A stretch of DNA of 64,000 nt from NCBI RefSeq assembly GCF_963576615.1, contig NC_088717.1:25323344-25387343 (forward strand), given 5' to 3'. The position numbers and the translations under genes were made by a program. Below are positions 1 through 12,429 of the stretch, piece by piece (the first letter of the stretch is position 1; each line of letters opens with the position of its first letter). This DNA is from Watersipora subatra (taxonomy: Eukaryota > Bryozoa > Gymnolaemata > Cheilostomatida > Watersiporidae). The notes beneath the pieces are model-generated. The model saw only the letters and a list, made by a program, of their open reading frames with translations. It did no database searches and was not told the origin of the DNA.

Positions 1-3000
1 ACCACCGTCAAACTAAAGGGTCTACCAGCAGGCGTGAGGAGACAATTTTTCATCAGGTCTTTTTTTCCTTCTGTTTTCGCTTCTCTTTTTGAAGCAGACT
101 GGAGGAAGCTGCCATCGAATGTAAATGGGATGTTACTTTCATGTCCTGTCTACCCATGCTGAAAATAGTACTGTACCAAGTCAGTAGATTTGTTATGCTC
201 TCTTCCTGGCCTCACTTTTGGCAAATTGAAAATGCAGCCTGTAACATAGTTTTCAGGTATGTGAGCTCACTTCTCTTTGATGTCCTTTTGCATGTAATAG
301 GCAACTGTTGCTTTCATCAGTTTTACTCCATTGTTTCTTTATGTTTCCTTGGCTTCCTTCATTTGGTGCATTATTTTTTGGTATGTCTATTGTAACAGTA
401 CCTTTAGCAAGTGGCAAGCTTTTGTTGAGTAATTTAGTTGGAAAGATCGTGTTGTACCTAAAGCCTCTCAACTTTGATTGCATCTCACTTGCTACCTGTA
501 TATGGCTTGGCTTCTCATCTTGTCAAGCCAAATACAGGTGACATGAGGGTGTCATCAAAAAATTTTCTCAGAAAATGGCAGACACTCCTAAAATCACTTG
601 AATGGATGGCAAACAAGTCTGACAACAACACCGACCCAAGCATCAACTAGCTGGTGGAGGGCTTAAAACGAGTCATGATGGTGCTCTGCTACCAGCTCAG
701 CCACACCATTTCAAGGTGTTTGGGTATACCAAAACTAAGCATGTTGAGTACTCCATCAAGCTGTTCTAAAAAGTAGCTTATGTGAACCACTAGATAGAGC
801 AAACAAATCTACTACACTTAGGAAAATGACTAAAGTACTAGGCTGAGGATTGCGCATGAGCCAGAAAAAAAATGGATAGCTGTGTATGATACATCAAGTG
901 AAGGGTTTAGACTCTCCACTTAACAAGCAACAAGCTGAATCAATACGCTGAAATGAAAAAAATAGTTACACTTCAAAAACATGCTATGGAAGTGGTGAGT
1001 TTAGTCTGTATCACACACAAAGACCTCCCTAACTCTAGCCAAGACAACACATTGGTAAAGGCTCTTTGCTCTTTGCTCAGTCACCCCACTCCGTAAAGAA
1101 AGCTTCTGGCCATGCCCACACTCGGACTGGAGGTCGCAGTTAGGGGGGAGGGGTAAATTTTTTCCAGATACAGAGATAAGAACGCCAGCCTATTGGCACT
1201 ACAATCAGAATGGTAGAATAAGGGCTACCAAACACCGTAAGGACTGCAGAAACATATATTATTTGCCAGCATGTCTAGCTGATCCAACAGCTCTCCCACC
1301 AAGTGGACCAGATTTAGGAGCAAGCCCACCCCAAAAAAGAAAATAGCTCTCAGGCCACCTTTTGTTGGATATGTTGTGGCCAAGTGCACATCCATAAGGA
1401 TTGCCCAGCACCAGGAAGCAAGCTCAGGGAAATGGCAGAAGGCTACAACAGTATTTACATGTATTTCCAGTTACTGGCTGTACTGACGCCTTCATTCTCG
1501 AGAAAAGAGACAAGGTCATATGGAGCCCAGAGGAAGTCGACAGGTGGCGCCAACCAGCAAAAACTGAACAGAAAGAATATACCATACATGATGCACCAGA
1601 AGAGGCACAGATTTACAACTAGTCTTTAAATGAAACAAATGTCACCCTAACCATGAAACACCAATTTGCTAACGTTCTTATTCTGACTGCAAGCAGCAAG
1701 GGCATAAGCCAAAACAAAAAGAATGAAATATTCAATCATTCTCTACAAGCCTCCAAACATACAAAACATTTGAGCCTCTCTTTCTCAGCAGAAACAGTTG
1801 GAACACTGCTGCAAAAGTGGCAGAACTGACTCTCCCGATTTAAAAAGTTGAGTCACCGGGACTCTATGGTCAAACTTGGACCAAAAGAGACTTGCCGGAA
1901 GGACATCTCTTGACTGCAGATTCAAGAAATGCTCAATATTATAGAAACATAAAAAACCCAGCCATAAGTCAGGGTTTGATCCAACCCCATTCCACTAGTT
2001 ATGATCTTTTCAGGATGTCGGAAATCTGGTTTATCCAGCTTCTGTTGAGCACAGGCTATACAACAAACTTGTTAAGGGTTCGACTGGTTAACATCAACTG
2101 TGCAAGACCGGCCTAAAAAGGCAACAGCCATGTGCTGTAAGCAGATAAAAAAGGTTGTTTTTGATAGAATAATTATGCTCCCATTTGATTAAGAGACATT
2201 AGGATAAAGAAGGTCATCATAGTAAGCCACCTAAGCAAGGACGTCATTATGAAAAAGCCATTGTTACTGGCTCACCAATGTTTCTTGGAGTTTGGGAAAC
2301 TCATGGTTTAAATAGATGGAAAGCAATTGATTTGTACGGATCAACCCAGAATGCTACTGCAAAGCAAGGTGCGAGTCTTAAGAAACATTATGATACTGGT
2401 TTGAACAAACATTACTCTCAACTGCTGTAACACCACTAAGAACTACATGTATCTCCCAATGATCTTGATTAAGTAATACTTTGGTGGAACTTCCCTGGCA
2501 AGCAGCCTAAACCAATAAGAGCCAAACAGCCAGATCATAGCCAGGTGCTGCAATTCAACATGAAAACTTCCACACAAAGGTAGAAACCACCCGATCAACG
2601 ATGGAAGCCCTTGTTGAGAGAACCTAGCCAGATACCAGAAGATGAAGTGCCAGTACACTGGAATGACTTGTACAAGACAGACTGTTCTAACTGCCCTATA
2701 CCAAGTCAGGCGATGTGGTTGATGACCAAACTACTGAACTACCATGCCAGTAATTTTGTATTATTGATAGAGATTTGGGAGGGACATAGAAAGTCAAACA
2801 CTTCATTCCTCTTGAGGAGGACATCTCACCCATTAAGCAATCACCTTAGCAGCTTGGGCTGAATAAAAAAGCATAGGCTTGTAGGTAGGTACAAAACATG
2901 TTGATGCTGAGAAGAGAGCTTGGAAGAGAAGAGAGAAGGTTACCAGACTAACCAAAGAGATATTTTCTATTCACGGAGTTTTTTCCTGCCGGAGAGCATG

Positions 3001-4250
3001 TACATAAGTTAAAAAGAAGTGCTTAGTAAAACATGATGCTTTGGGTAAAACTATATGGAGATCAGGTAAGAGAACAGAAAAAAGCCATCTCTGACACTCC
3101 TGGTGACTTTGTTTGGCTCTTCAACAACAAAGAAAAAAAGAGGGGGACAACCTGAAGCTGCAAGCCGAGTTTGTGGAACAATATCAAGTTTCAACTTATA
3201 GCCCTGCAACACAATCTTGGTTGAGTGGCGAGAGTAGTCTACCATTCAAAGTGAAAAACATCTCAAATCATAGTGAGTTTGCCCAAAAAGCTAATATGTG
3301 CTCCAGCCACCTGAGAAAATCCAGCCCGAAATGAACAAGACCAGTTCAAACAGAAAAAAAATAGAATCAACCTGGCCAGTTTATTGACCTCCAGCACTGC
3401 CTTTCAAAACAAAAAACCGAGGGAATAACTTAATGGCACAAAGAAGATATCTAGCCCAATGATGAATAAAACTCTAGAATTATCCGAGTTTGGCCATTGG
3501 ATTGTCTCAGAGTGGCTCATTCCAACCTAATCCACTCTGAGACAATCCAAGGCCAACAAGAACTTCTCGGAAGCCGAATGAGTTTGGTGATTGGGTGTGT
3601 TCTGTGCTAAACAACAAAGAGTCACATCAGAGTGATAGACAGCAATAACCCTATGTAAAGGGAGAGGAGAGTAAGCACAGCTGCCACATGAATAGTACTC
3701 CAATCCTCAATGAGAATTAAAATGCGAAGAACATACACACTGAAATTTATCAACTACTATCAATTGAAGTAGACATCATTTTAGAAACATATCTGCAGGA
3801 GCTACCAAGTCAGCTAGGTGTCTTGACAGAAAGTGTCAGGAAATTATTAGCTGAAAACATAATGAAGTCAGACAAAACTATATGGTCGACTTAATAGAAT
3901 GATGGCGTTTAAGAAGTTCACTTACAAAACTGACAATACACAACTTGAAACTCAAGATGAGGATAACAACTGAATAGAAGTGGCACTGCTAAAAGCTCTT
4001 AATTTAAAAGTGGTAAACTCAGCAGACAAAGCTTGTCTTATCAACTTTACACATACAAATTGGGCTAAAAAGATAGTTGAGCCTTTTTTAGTTCAAGTTC
4101 CAAAAATGCAAAGAAATGCAAAAATAGTAAAAGTAGATAACAGCCAGTCGCTTATTAAACAATATGAAAAACACTGCAACCTATTTGATATCTATCACCC
4201 GGAGCAATATACACAACAGTAGATTCACTGCAAAGTCATAAACTATAGTG
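1..4250 (+). pseudogene. Degenerate Ty3/gypsy-like retroelement relic
   Basis: No long open frame survives, but the plus strand carries scattered coding-like stretches of about 60-85 codons (1401-1622, 1892-2116, 2611-2862, 3113-3334) separated by stops and frame changes. The clearest is around 3060-3250, where a GDFVWLFNN-type segment is followed by a basic run and a KLQAEF...YQV segment. This resembles the C-terminal GPY/F region that follows the catalytic core in gypsy-type integrases. A GSP-FLGVWETHGLNRWKA-like segment near 2260-2320 was not recognised. I saw no LTR pair. The block lies upstream of the plus-strand calpain exons and is probably inside an intron of that gene. The integrase assignment is an inference from short motifs. 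Confidence 0.4.
3491..3555. repeat. Near-perfect hairpin (inverted repeat)
   Basis: Left arm 3491-3515 and right arm 3532-3555 pair over 19 consecutive bases plus a further 5 after a one-base bulge, around a 16-base loop. The core arm contains GGATTGTCTCAGAGTGG. It sits inside the relic region and could be a tiny foldback or MITE remnant, or the stem of a small RNA precursor. Confidence 0.7.
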
Positions 4251-6202
4251 TAAACTGCATTGTTACACCACGAGCCAACGCAATTGTCGTCTCCATGTCG
4301 TGCAACATTTTGCGACTTTTGTAAGCCTATGCTCCTGACAGAATGCATCAAGAGACCAGAAGCTGCAACCTCAAGAAAGTAGTCAGATAGTTCACTATGT
4401 GAATAAATCTGAGTAGAATATATTTTTGGTCAATAGAAAATACGACCAACAAACAAAGATGATCTTATGTAGCCCAACACTCACAACACAGAACTGCTTA
4501 CATTGCACCTAGCGTGCCCTTCCTTAGCTGTCAAATGAACAGGTCGACTCGATTCTATAGTCTTATCTTTCTCGCTGCAAAATGTTACCTCCTTAACGTT
4601 CTCTTACCCAGAGCAGCCTTCAGTGCATGGCAACCTTTAGAACACTGGCGGAAGTAATAGGAATGGCCCCGCTAGCCAGTATCTGAGCGAACAAAGGAAT
4701 AGTTGTGCCCTGCAGTTAGCTATTTGAACCCTGGCCGTTCTTGGCAATGTGTGTCAATAGCCCTGGGCAATCTTTCCAATGATCTAAAATTTTTAAACTT
4801 TTATTAAATATATCTAAATGTGCTCATAATCCAATGCTATCTGGTAAAGCACTAGCAAAAAAAGACTGGCAACCAACCGAAAAATTTATCAAACAAGAAA
4901 CTAGTATTTTACCATTGTTCTGGCTAAAACTATTAAAATAGCACAATTTTCAAAAACTCATAACAATCTTTACAGTAGCATCATATCTATCGAGCACATT
5001 TTTATCATCATTTCATGACTCCAGATAAACTGGAAAAGTATAGTTGGTATTATAAAACTTTTCATTTACATCACTATCATCCATGACCTACCAGAAAGAT
5101 TCTAATGAGATTGTTTGTAAGACGAAGGAACTAGATGAAGACATTTAAAAACTGTGGGAAATATGTAGAAGTAAAATTTCTGGCCTAACATTCTGTGCAA
5201 CCATTAACTTGATTGATTTATGTTGCTACTTAGAAACAGCTTTTGTAAACAGAGCCACGTGAGTACTGGTAATCAGGCCGCTAGGGGTTTGGACACACCT
5301 TACGCAATGCTAGAATAACGGCTGATAGGGCTCAAAGGATTGAACCACAACAGTGATGACTGACAGGTGTCAGTCATGGAAACTTAAACGGCTATTATTA
5401 GAGGCACCGCTAATACACAGGAGAACTGGCTCTTGCATAAAAAACTACTAAAATGGAATGCGTTGCCTAGTAGGTCAGAGCTGTGGCTCAACTGGCCATT
5501 TCATCGTCAATGTTTTTGATTTAGAAGCTGATGCTTTGAATGGAGGGTGTGCGTGGTGGAAGGTAAGCATGTTCCGACACAAATGACTGGCTCCACTTAG
5601 GTCAGCATAGCCAAAAAACCAATCTTGGACTGACTCGAAAAAGGCAGAGCTGAAGTCTTTGAGACACTACATCAAAACCAGGTGTAAGAGCATAAAAGCG
5701 GAATGGTTTTGCACCTCCTTAATAATGCATGTTCTCTACTGTATTTAAAATAAAGCGATATACTTAATGACGTTAAACATGGTGCAATCTTTCTGCTAGA
5801 TTAAGGGCAGAGCTAGTAAATGCGTTTCACAGGCATTTTTTACATGAACAGTTTTGTATACAAGATACACAGTTATGTATATAGAGATGGTGTAAACGGC
5901 TCGATGACTTCATAGTGCGCCGCTACCTTTCATATTTCTGTTGACGAAGCAAGCTCTGCCCCTTTTTGTAGAGCTGGGCCAGTCTTTTTGTTTGTCTACT
6001 ATTTTTTTACATTATTGTGGCCAACTACTTATGTACAATAAGCGAGTCACCCGACCAAGCAAGCTCGGGCTCAGGTTAGCCGTTCTCCATCACATCACAT
6101 GATTACATGTAAAAGTCATTTGTGAGCCCATGTCTTGTGTAGTATTAATCTTTGTATAAATAACCAAACTTATCTTAAAATTAACTAACATACATTTTTC
6201 AG
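4251..6202. other. Non-coding stretch before plus-strand calpain exon
   Basis: I see no convincing gene here. It contains AT-rich sequence and a short palindrome near 5356-5377 (ATGACTGACA / TGTCAGTCAT). Because the exon at 6203 begins with an acceptor in the middle of a codon, this stretch is intronic sequence of the plus-strand calpain-15-like gene. Confidence 0.5.
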
Positions 6203-6361
6203 GTTTTTTGACCAAGTATGCATATGCAGAATGCAACTCGGATGGTTTGAGCAGCGTTTAAGGACTCATCTACCTAGAAAAAGTGAGCTAGAATACGAAA
6301 GGTTCAAGTTACAAGTTACAGAAGATACAGCTATTCAGATATACTTGCAACAAGAACATGG
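6203..6361 (+). CDS. CAPN15: Calpain-15-like, plus copy, exon E'
   Basis: The acceptor is TTTTTCAG and the donor is GTAAGT. The first base completes a codon begun upstream, and the exon ends two bases into a glycine codon. It encodes a segment starting FFDQVCICRMQLGWFEQRL and ending AIQIYLQQEHG. This is the stretch that follows the protease core in calpain-15, at the junction with the C-terminal domains. It is the same length (159 nt) as the minus-copy exon at 38949-39107; I count 12 amino-acid differences in 53. It is the first exon of the plus gene in this window, and I found no equivalent of the preceding Asn-containing exon in the 6.2 kb to its left. Confidence 0.75.
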
Positions 6362-6785
6362 GTAAGTGCATTTCAGATTTTAATATTTAAAACAAAAGCA
6401 AGAGAAAATATCATAAATGCAATTAGTTCAAATGGCATTGTTAGTTTGCTTTGTTCATTTAATGCTGTAGTTTTCTTTTTTGTCTTTTCAAAAAAATTCT
6501 CAAGGTCAAAGGGTCTTTCAAACAGATAAATCTTTATTTGTCATTGGGATATAACATGGAACTTTTGAAAGATAAATCTGCCAGATAAACGGCTTCTAAA
6601 AGTGTCTACTGTAAGTAATGCAAAACAACAGTTTCATTGATGAAAATTTGCAAGAACATAACATAACCCAATTAGCACAATGGCCTTGTTCTAACATCAG
6701 ATGATAATAAATTATAGTGAGCACGTTTTCTCTCACTTTTTATGATTTGATTTTTTTACCACAGTTAATTCAATTATCTTCAATA

Positions 6786-7135
6786 AATTACTCTCTCTCT
6801 CACCCTCTCTCTCTCACCCTCTCTCTCATCCTCTCTCTCTCTTTTACTGTCTCACCCTTCCTCTCTCTCTCTATCTTTTCTCTCTCTTTTATTGTCTCAC
6901 CCTCTCACTCACCTTTTCTCTCTTACTTTTACTTTCTCAATGTCTCTTTTACTCTAACTTTTCTCTTCCACTCTCACTCTTTCTACCTTTCTCTCTCTCT
7001 CAATTTCTCACTGTCTCATTCTCCCATTCTCTCACTCTCTCACTTTCTCACTCTTTCACTCTCTCACTCTCTCACTCTCTCACTCTCTCACTATTTCTTT
7101 TTGTCATTCTCTCACTTTTTCATTCTCTCATATTG
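6786..7135 (+). repeat. CT-rich simple repeat / polypyrimidine tract
   Basis: About 350 bp is almost purely C and T on the plus strand, made of CTCT, CTCACT and CTTT units (CTCTCTCACC, later CTCACTCT arrays). It reads open for 175 codons (6717-7244), but the product is only Leu/Ser/Phe/His low complexity, so this is not a gene. It lies in the intron between the first two visible plus-copy calpain exons. Confidence 0.9.
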
Positions 7136-7727
7136 CCCCTTTCAGTATCAGGTAAACTTGGAAATGAGCCAAAGTGAAACCAACAGATCGTTTGTAGTTG
7201 TAAGACTATCCTTAACAACAAAAGTCACTTTAAAACCACGTTGAAAAGAAAAAGAATATCAAACTTTATTGTTCAATCAAAACTTTAATTTCATTTTAAG
7301 GTGGCTAAGTTTTTTTGGTGAGAGTATAACCATATTGTCATCTAAAATCAGATGGTGTACTCATTTTACGTTATCTATAGCTTATTTCAGTTAGATATGT
7401 TGATATGAATATCAAATTTGATTTTAACTTAACACTTTTTTGACATGACAAAAGTTTGCACCTACTTACTAATTGAAGATGTCTGTCTAGATGTACACAA
7501 ACTCTACATTTTTCTAGTGCTCTTTACCGCAACTCAATGATCAGTAAAAAATTCAATTTCAAGTCAGAAACTAAACTGGTAAAATCTATTCCAGTAAAAG
7601 AGCTAAAGAAACTCTCCAATTATAGACTTCATTATAAGCAAACAAAAAATTGTGCTGATGTCAACACCATTAAAAATATATTTTCTTTTATTAGGCACAA
7701 AACAGAATTGAATAACTAATTTTGCAG

Positions 7728-7903
7728 CAATCTGAAAAAAACTGGTGATGGAGTGGTGCTACAGATTCATGATGCTCAGTATAACTTTATAGATTGTACT
7801 AAATACAGACGCTGCTCTCTTATATCCTGGTCAAACACATCACTGCCGGCTGGTCTCTATTACATATATATATTTTCTCATTCAGCCTGGCAGTATCATG
7901 ATG
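7728..7903 (+). CDS. CAPN15: Calpain-15-like, plus copy, exon F'
   Basis: The acceptor is AATTTTGCAG and the donor is GTAAGT; the exon enters two bases into a codon and leaves one base into the next. It encodes GVVLQIHDAQYNFIDC and then a CSLISWSNTSLPAGLYYI-type segment ending in FSHSAWQYHD. It belongs to the C-terminal beta-rich region of calpain-15, after the protease core. Its partner on the minus strand is 37631-37803, which is one codon shorter at the 3' end. The frame is open only if the splice sites given are used; the ATG at 7753 is internal, not a start. Confidence 0.75.
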
Positions 7904-7966
7904 GTAAGTGCATTAGAATTATTAACACAAGATGATGGTGTATTAAGTATTAATTATTAAGTATTG

Positions 7967-8092
7967 TTTTACCCTCTTTTTTGGTAGAACGATATTAAAT
8001 CTTTTATATGCAATAAATTTGCTAGCTTACCTCCAATTTATTAAACATCTTTTAAAAAATATGCATTGAGAAACAGAGAGATATCTCTTCCA
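7967..8092 (+). repeat. Dispersed repeat, copy 1
   Basis: This segment recurs in the same orientation at about 15368-15493. Shared blocks include CCCTCTTTTTT, TTTTATATGCAATAAAT and a TATGCATTGA segment near the end. Both copies are in introns of the plus calpain gene. The family is unknown; they are non-coding remnants of the same element. Confidence 0.7.
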
Positions 8093-8899
8093 CTTAACTT
8101 AATATCAAAGTTTAAAAATCTATTTTATCTTCAGATACTAAGAGCTAACAAGGACGTTGGATAGTAATAGTAATATTAAAACTGGATGAACATTGCGAAC
8201 AATAGAATTGTGACTGCACTGACCTTATGGCAGTAGCTCTCTCTAAGCTTTGTTCAGAGTTATTGATTGGTGCAGTTTCTATCTGGTAGGCAACAAATTA
8301 GTGGGCGTTCATTTATTTTAAACTGTCTTCATTTACTAATTATTATTTACTATTGATTACAGTAGTTAATACTATTATCGTTAGTGATGTTACTAGTTGT
8401 TTTGTAACCATTTATGTGCTTCTACCCAATGCACCGTGTTACTTATTACCTTTAATCAAATCTCAATTGTTGTTGAAAAGTCTACTAACTATGTGTATGT
8501 GAATACAGTTGATTAAATCTTCCATTTTACTTCTTACTGCTGCTCATGGTAGGTCATTGTTATTTCTTACCATAACGATAGGTTTTTAAAGTCTAGCTAG
8601 AAGTGCAAATCACAGATTAGCCCGCAATGAATATTGTCACTGTCAATAGCATAATATTGGGTCTTTATATAAAACTATTGTGCCTACCATCATTCTATTG
8701 TTATAGAAACATTACTAAAATCACTACCATACTGACAGTTTTAAAGTTTACTTTGGTCTTAAGTACCATATAACGGTACATTATCTGTATGCGATTAGTC
8801 TATATGTAGGCCTTTAACATATCTGACGTTTTTCATATTTTATTAATGGTTGTGAACCTAACATTCTTATGTGGCTCTTTATGTACATTTAATATGAAG

Positions 8900-9024
8900 A
8901 ACTTGCAAAGGTGACTCTGGTGTGCCAATCTGAAAAAAAAGTCAGTCTTCAGCAAGAAAATTATGCGCCAACTGTTGTGGCTGATATTTTATCCCGAATG
9001 GTCATAGCTCGAGGTACTTCTACG
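8900..9024 (+). CDS. CAPN15: Calpain-15-like, plus copy, exon G'
   Basis: The acceptor is ATATGAAG, a weak polypyrimidine context compared with TTGTTATGCAG in the paralogue. The donor is GTGCGT. The exon encodes ELAKVTLVCQSEKKVSLQQ, then a YAP-segment and ILSRMVIARGTST. It is the best conserved exon of the pair: its length of 125 nt equals the minus-copy exon 35455-35579, with only about five residue changes in 42. It ends in phase 0. The intron that follows is occupied almost entirely by a Ty3/gypsy element. Confidence 0.75.
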
Positions 9025-9066
9025 GTGCGTATTTTATGGTGTACAGTCATCATGTTCAATACTGTT

Positions 9067-9310
9067 CGTCAAATAGTATAGACTTGTTGAGTAGTGCTTG
9101 AGATAATGTATTTATTGTGTGTTGTTCACAGTCTGAGAGTTGACACATAACTCGAGGCAAAACGATTGCATGGCTTAGATAGCTATAAAATTAACATTAA
9201 ACTTTTTACGCCTACAATGCTCTGACTTTCATGAAAAACCTTAAAGCCATGAAATCGTATAATTGCAGTCACATGCAAACATCCTACATGACTAGTAAGA
9301 CTACATGTCA
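9067..9310 (-). repeat. 3' LTR of gypsy element
   Basis: This is 244 bp, matching 13604-13847 along its full length. On the minus strand it starts TGACATGTAG and ends ...TTTGACG, where the other LTR keeps TTGACA, so the terminal CA has mutated. A minus-strand AATAAA (9111-9116) sits late in the LTR, as expected for the polyadenylation signal. A TATAGCTA box-like site is near 9180-9187. Confidence 0.9.
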
Positions 9311-9323
9311 TCATACTTTTCCC
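9311..9323 (-). other. Polypurine tract of gypsy element
   Basis: On the minus strand the sequence GGGAAAAGTATGA lies directly upstream of the 3' LTR. This is the expected place of the primer for plus-strand DNA synthesis. The tract is imperfect but rich in purines. Confidence 0.6.
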
Positions 9324-9496
9324 AAAGAAAACAACAGGAGCTATGTTCAGAATTACAGCATGTAAACCACAACTGCTATTAGATTTGAAAGAAAGAGTAA
9401 TCATACATTAAAACTACAAGAAGCATATAATGAGTATGTGTACAGTTTGTGTAGAAGTAATGTAATATAATAAAACATCCTTAATGCAAACCATAG

Positions 9497-10620
9497 CTAA
9501 TGTGAAGTGTCTTGACCATATCGTATTGGTAGTTTCGATACCCTGCCAGACCTAGTCACAGTGACATTTGCATTGTGTGTAATTTGTGCCACGCTGGTTG
9601 GAACAGTCTCACTTGGATGTGTGGTGGCTGTTGGAGCACTACTTGCTGGTCTATGAATTTCGTGGTTCAGGCCAGAATTTTCATTAGCTCTAGGCATTGA
9701 GCATACATCATAGCGAAGCAAGTTTTGTTTTCTTGCCCTGAGGAATGACTGATTTCTTCTAACCACCTTTCCCCCTTCCAGCTCGACATGGAAACTGTGA
9801 GGCGTCCCAGCATGGCCATCGACTTTTGCTGGAATCCATTGCCTATGACCCACTCTGTACCATACATGTTCCCTATCACTAAACATATCAGTTGTTTTAT
9901 CACTAGCTTTACCAAAAACATCTTGACCCTGGCCCTTCCTTAAAAGATTATCAATGTTCTTTGCGTTTAGATTTTTATAGCGCAGCTGCTCAGTGCAAAA
10001 TTGTAATTCGTTTCGTAAATTCCCAGACTGCAACAGCACAGCTGGGGTGGGCAGCCCATCACCAAAGGGTGTTGAACGAATGGTTGTTAAAACGTCTAAC
10101 AATATCTGGCCTGTTTCTAAAGCTTTTCTGAGGCTATTCTTTATGGTTTGGTTCATGCGCTCTGCTAGCCCATTAGCCCTTAAAAAGTAGGGGCTGCTGG
10201 TTATGTGTTTGATTTCATTTTCTTCAACAAAACACCTAAACTCGTAGGAACCGTATTGCGGTGCATTATCACTCAGCAGGATCTCAGGCTTACCAAAGTT
10301 TGCAATTTGGTGCTGCAATAGTTTGATCACAGTTCTAGAATTTCCATTTTTGAGCTCCTAATAATCTGGCGACTTTGAGTATCTATCAACAGTTACCTGG
10401 TATTCTTTGCCATTTAGATTGAAAATATCTGTGGCCACATACTGCATTGGGTATTCAGGCACTTCAAAAGGCTGAACTGTCGGTTGTGATTTGGCTCGGC
10501 TATGCTCTTGGCAGCTAAAGCATGAATCAACCATGCCTTTTACATGTGCGAGGTAGCCAGGCCAAAATACTGAATTCTTTGCACGCTCAATACACTAACA
10601 GTGTCCAGATGCCCAATGTG
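9497..10620 (-). pseudogene. Gypsy integrase (broken)
   Basis: The main open part is 9497-10330 (277 codons). It contains ILLSDNAPQYGS, which carries the second catalytic Asp, and ANGLAERMNQTIK, which carries the catalytic Glu about 35 residues later, as in the retroviral-type integrase core. A DIFNLNG segment just upstream (about 10410-10450) carries the likely first Asp, but a stop near 10360 separates it from the rest. Farther upstream an HIGHLD segment (near 10615) is the remnant of the N-terminal HHCC zinc domain. The C-terminal part (HVWYR...WIPAKV...GTPHSFHV) fits the DNA-binding tail. Cuts in frame make it non-functional. Confidence 0.88.
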
Positions 10621-11319
10621 CAGGATGTCAAGAATTTCTTTTCGCATTCCTGCAGCAATAACTATTTGGTTGTTGCATAATATCAAGCCATTGTTACACG
10701 TGAGCTCATTTTTCAGATTCCAGAATAGTTTGACTCCATCTAGGCAAAACCTCTGATGTGCTGGCCACCCCTTTGTAATATATGATTTGAGAACCTCCAT
10801 AGAAGGGTCCTTGCTGGTGATATCTACCAGTCTATCTCTGAAAAACACATTTGGCAAAATTCCATATACGACAGCTTGTATTTGCTCATTGTTTCTCAAA
10901 TCATAGATTTCAGAATTTTTACCTACCCTGTTCAAGTATGCCCTGCTAAGTGTGTCTGTCAAAAACAATGATGTGCCTGGCACGTAGACCAATTCAAAGT
11001 CATAAAGCTGCATGCGTAATCTCATTCGCAGTAACCGTGCTGTTAAGTCTTTAAGGCCTTTCCTCATGATACCCAGAAGTGGCATATGATCAGTTTGCAC
11101 TGTCACTGCTTGCCCATACACATACTGGTGAAATCACTGAAGGCCAAATTGTACAGCCAAAAACTCTTTTTCTATTTGGGCATAAGCCTTCTGTGTGTCA
11201 GTAAGTGCACAGCTAGCAAACTCTATTGGCTGGCCCTCCTGCAGAATTACTGCACGAACCCCATTTTGGCTACTATCAACCAAAACAGTCACTGGTTTCT
11301 CCGTGTCAAACATTCTCAA
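10540..11319 (-). pseudogene. Gypsy RNase H and linker (broken)
   Basis: The minus-strand frame from 11319 reads VTVLVDSSQNGVRAVILQEG, then IEFASCAL and QIEKEFLAVQFGLQ. After a stop it continues at 11121 with VQTDHMPLLGIM and the TARLLRMRLRMQLYDFELVY segment. These are the Asp, Glu and TDH motifs and the conserved end of Ty3/gypsy RNase H. An LTDTLSRAYL segment follows. The first Asp block reads VDSS where DAS is usual. The stop near 11131 divides the domain. Confidence 0.88.
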
Positions 11320-11379
11320 AGCTGGCCCTTTTAAAATTACTGACTTTATGCACTCAAAAGCTTGTTTATGAACCTCTGA

Positions 11380-12158
11380 TCACTCCCACACAGAATTCTT
11401 TTTAGTGAGCTCCCGAAGTGGAGTAGTCAAAGTAGCTAGATTATCACAAAATTTTGAAAGGTAAGCGACCATTCCTAAAAACCGCCGAACATCTTCTTTG
11501 CAAATTGGATCAGGCATAGCAACTATGGCCTCTACTTTTGCAGGATCTGCTTTCATAACCACATTGCCTAATATATGGCCCAGGTATATTAGTTCAGTGC
11601 GTTCAAAGAAGCATTTGGACAAGTTCAACTTCAGATTGACAGCCTTGCATCGCTCAAGCACTGCAGCCAGAAGTTTTCATGTTTAGATTTAGTAGGAGCA
11701 TGCATGAGTAGGTCGTCGAAATACACCTCGACACGCTCAATGTCACCAAACAACTCACTCACTGTTCTATGAAAAACCTCAGGCGCAGAGCTAATGCCGT
11801 AGAAAAGCCTCAAGAATCTATATCGGCCAAAAAGTGTGGCAACAGTGGTTAGCATGCTACTACTATGGTCCTTAAGCTGCAAAAACCCTGATGTGCAGTC
11901 CCAGCTGGTAAAGATTTGAGATTTTGACAGTTTAGCAAATATCTCCGTGACTGTCGGCAAAGCAAAATGTTCTCTACGAATGCATTTGTTTAGCTCTGAA
12001 GGGTCTAAACAAATTCGAAGAGAGCCATTTAGTTTAGGGACATTGACAATTGGATGGACCCAGTCGGTGGACACCCTCGCTTTAGCTACATGTATATTAC
12101 CATTGTCTTCCATCTCAGAAAGTGTACCCTTAAATTGCTCTCTGAGCCTGAAAGGCAC
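11380..12158 (-). pseudogene. Gypsy reverse transcriptase (frameshifted)
   Basis: Two overlapping minus-strand frames, 11631-12158 and 11380-11661, together give the palm and thumb of a Ty3/gypsy reverse transcriptase. Visible motifs are WVHPIVNVPKLNGSLRICLD, SWDCTSGFLQL, RYRFLRLFYGISSAPEVF and the catalytic VYFDDLLMHA (YxDD box). In the second frame LNLSKCFF, YLGHIL and RFLGMVAYLSKF follow. A frameshift near 11650 separates them. The SWDCTSGF block replaces the usual LD-A-SGF, so a core residue has also changed. Confidence 0.92.
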
Positions 12159-12429
12159 GCGCCTAGCAGATTGTACAACAGGCTTACAATTATCTTTCAG
12201 TCTTTAAGCGTGTTTACTAGGAAATTTGCCTATCCCATCAAAAACGCTGGGATACTGTGATGCAACGCTATTTGTAATGCTATCAGCTGTGCACACCACA
12301 CCCAATGTTTTGCTACTAGGCAAACCCAACAGAGCTACCTGTCCATAGTCTGTCACCACAAAATCATCCACTGAAAAAACATTACGATATTCAATACACA
12401 GTGATACTACCCCTAGTACATGCAATTTA

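Noticed and set aside
6717..7244. 175-codon plus-strand open frame
   Set aside because: It is the translation of a CT-rich simple repeat; the protein is Leu/Ser/Phe/His low complexity.
9993..10190. Plus-strand frames inside the gypsy element
   Set aside because: Antisense shadows of the integrase frame.
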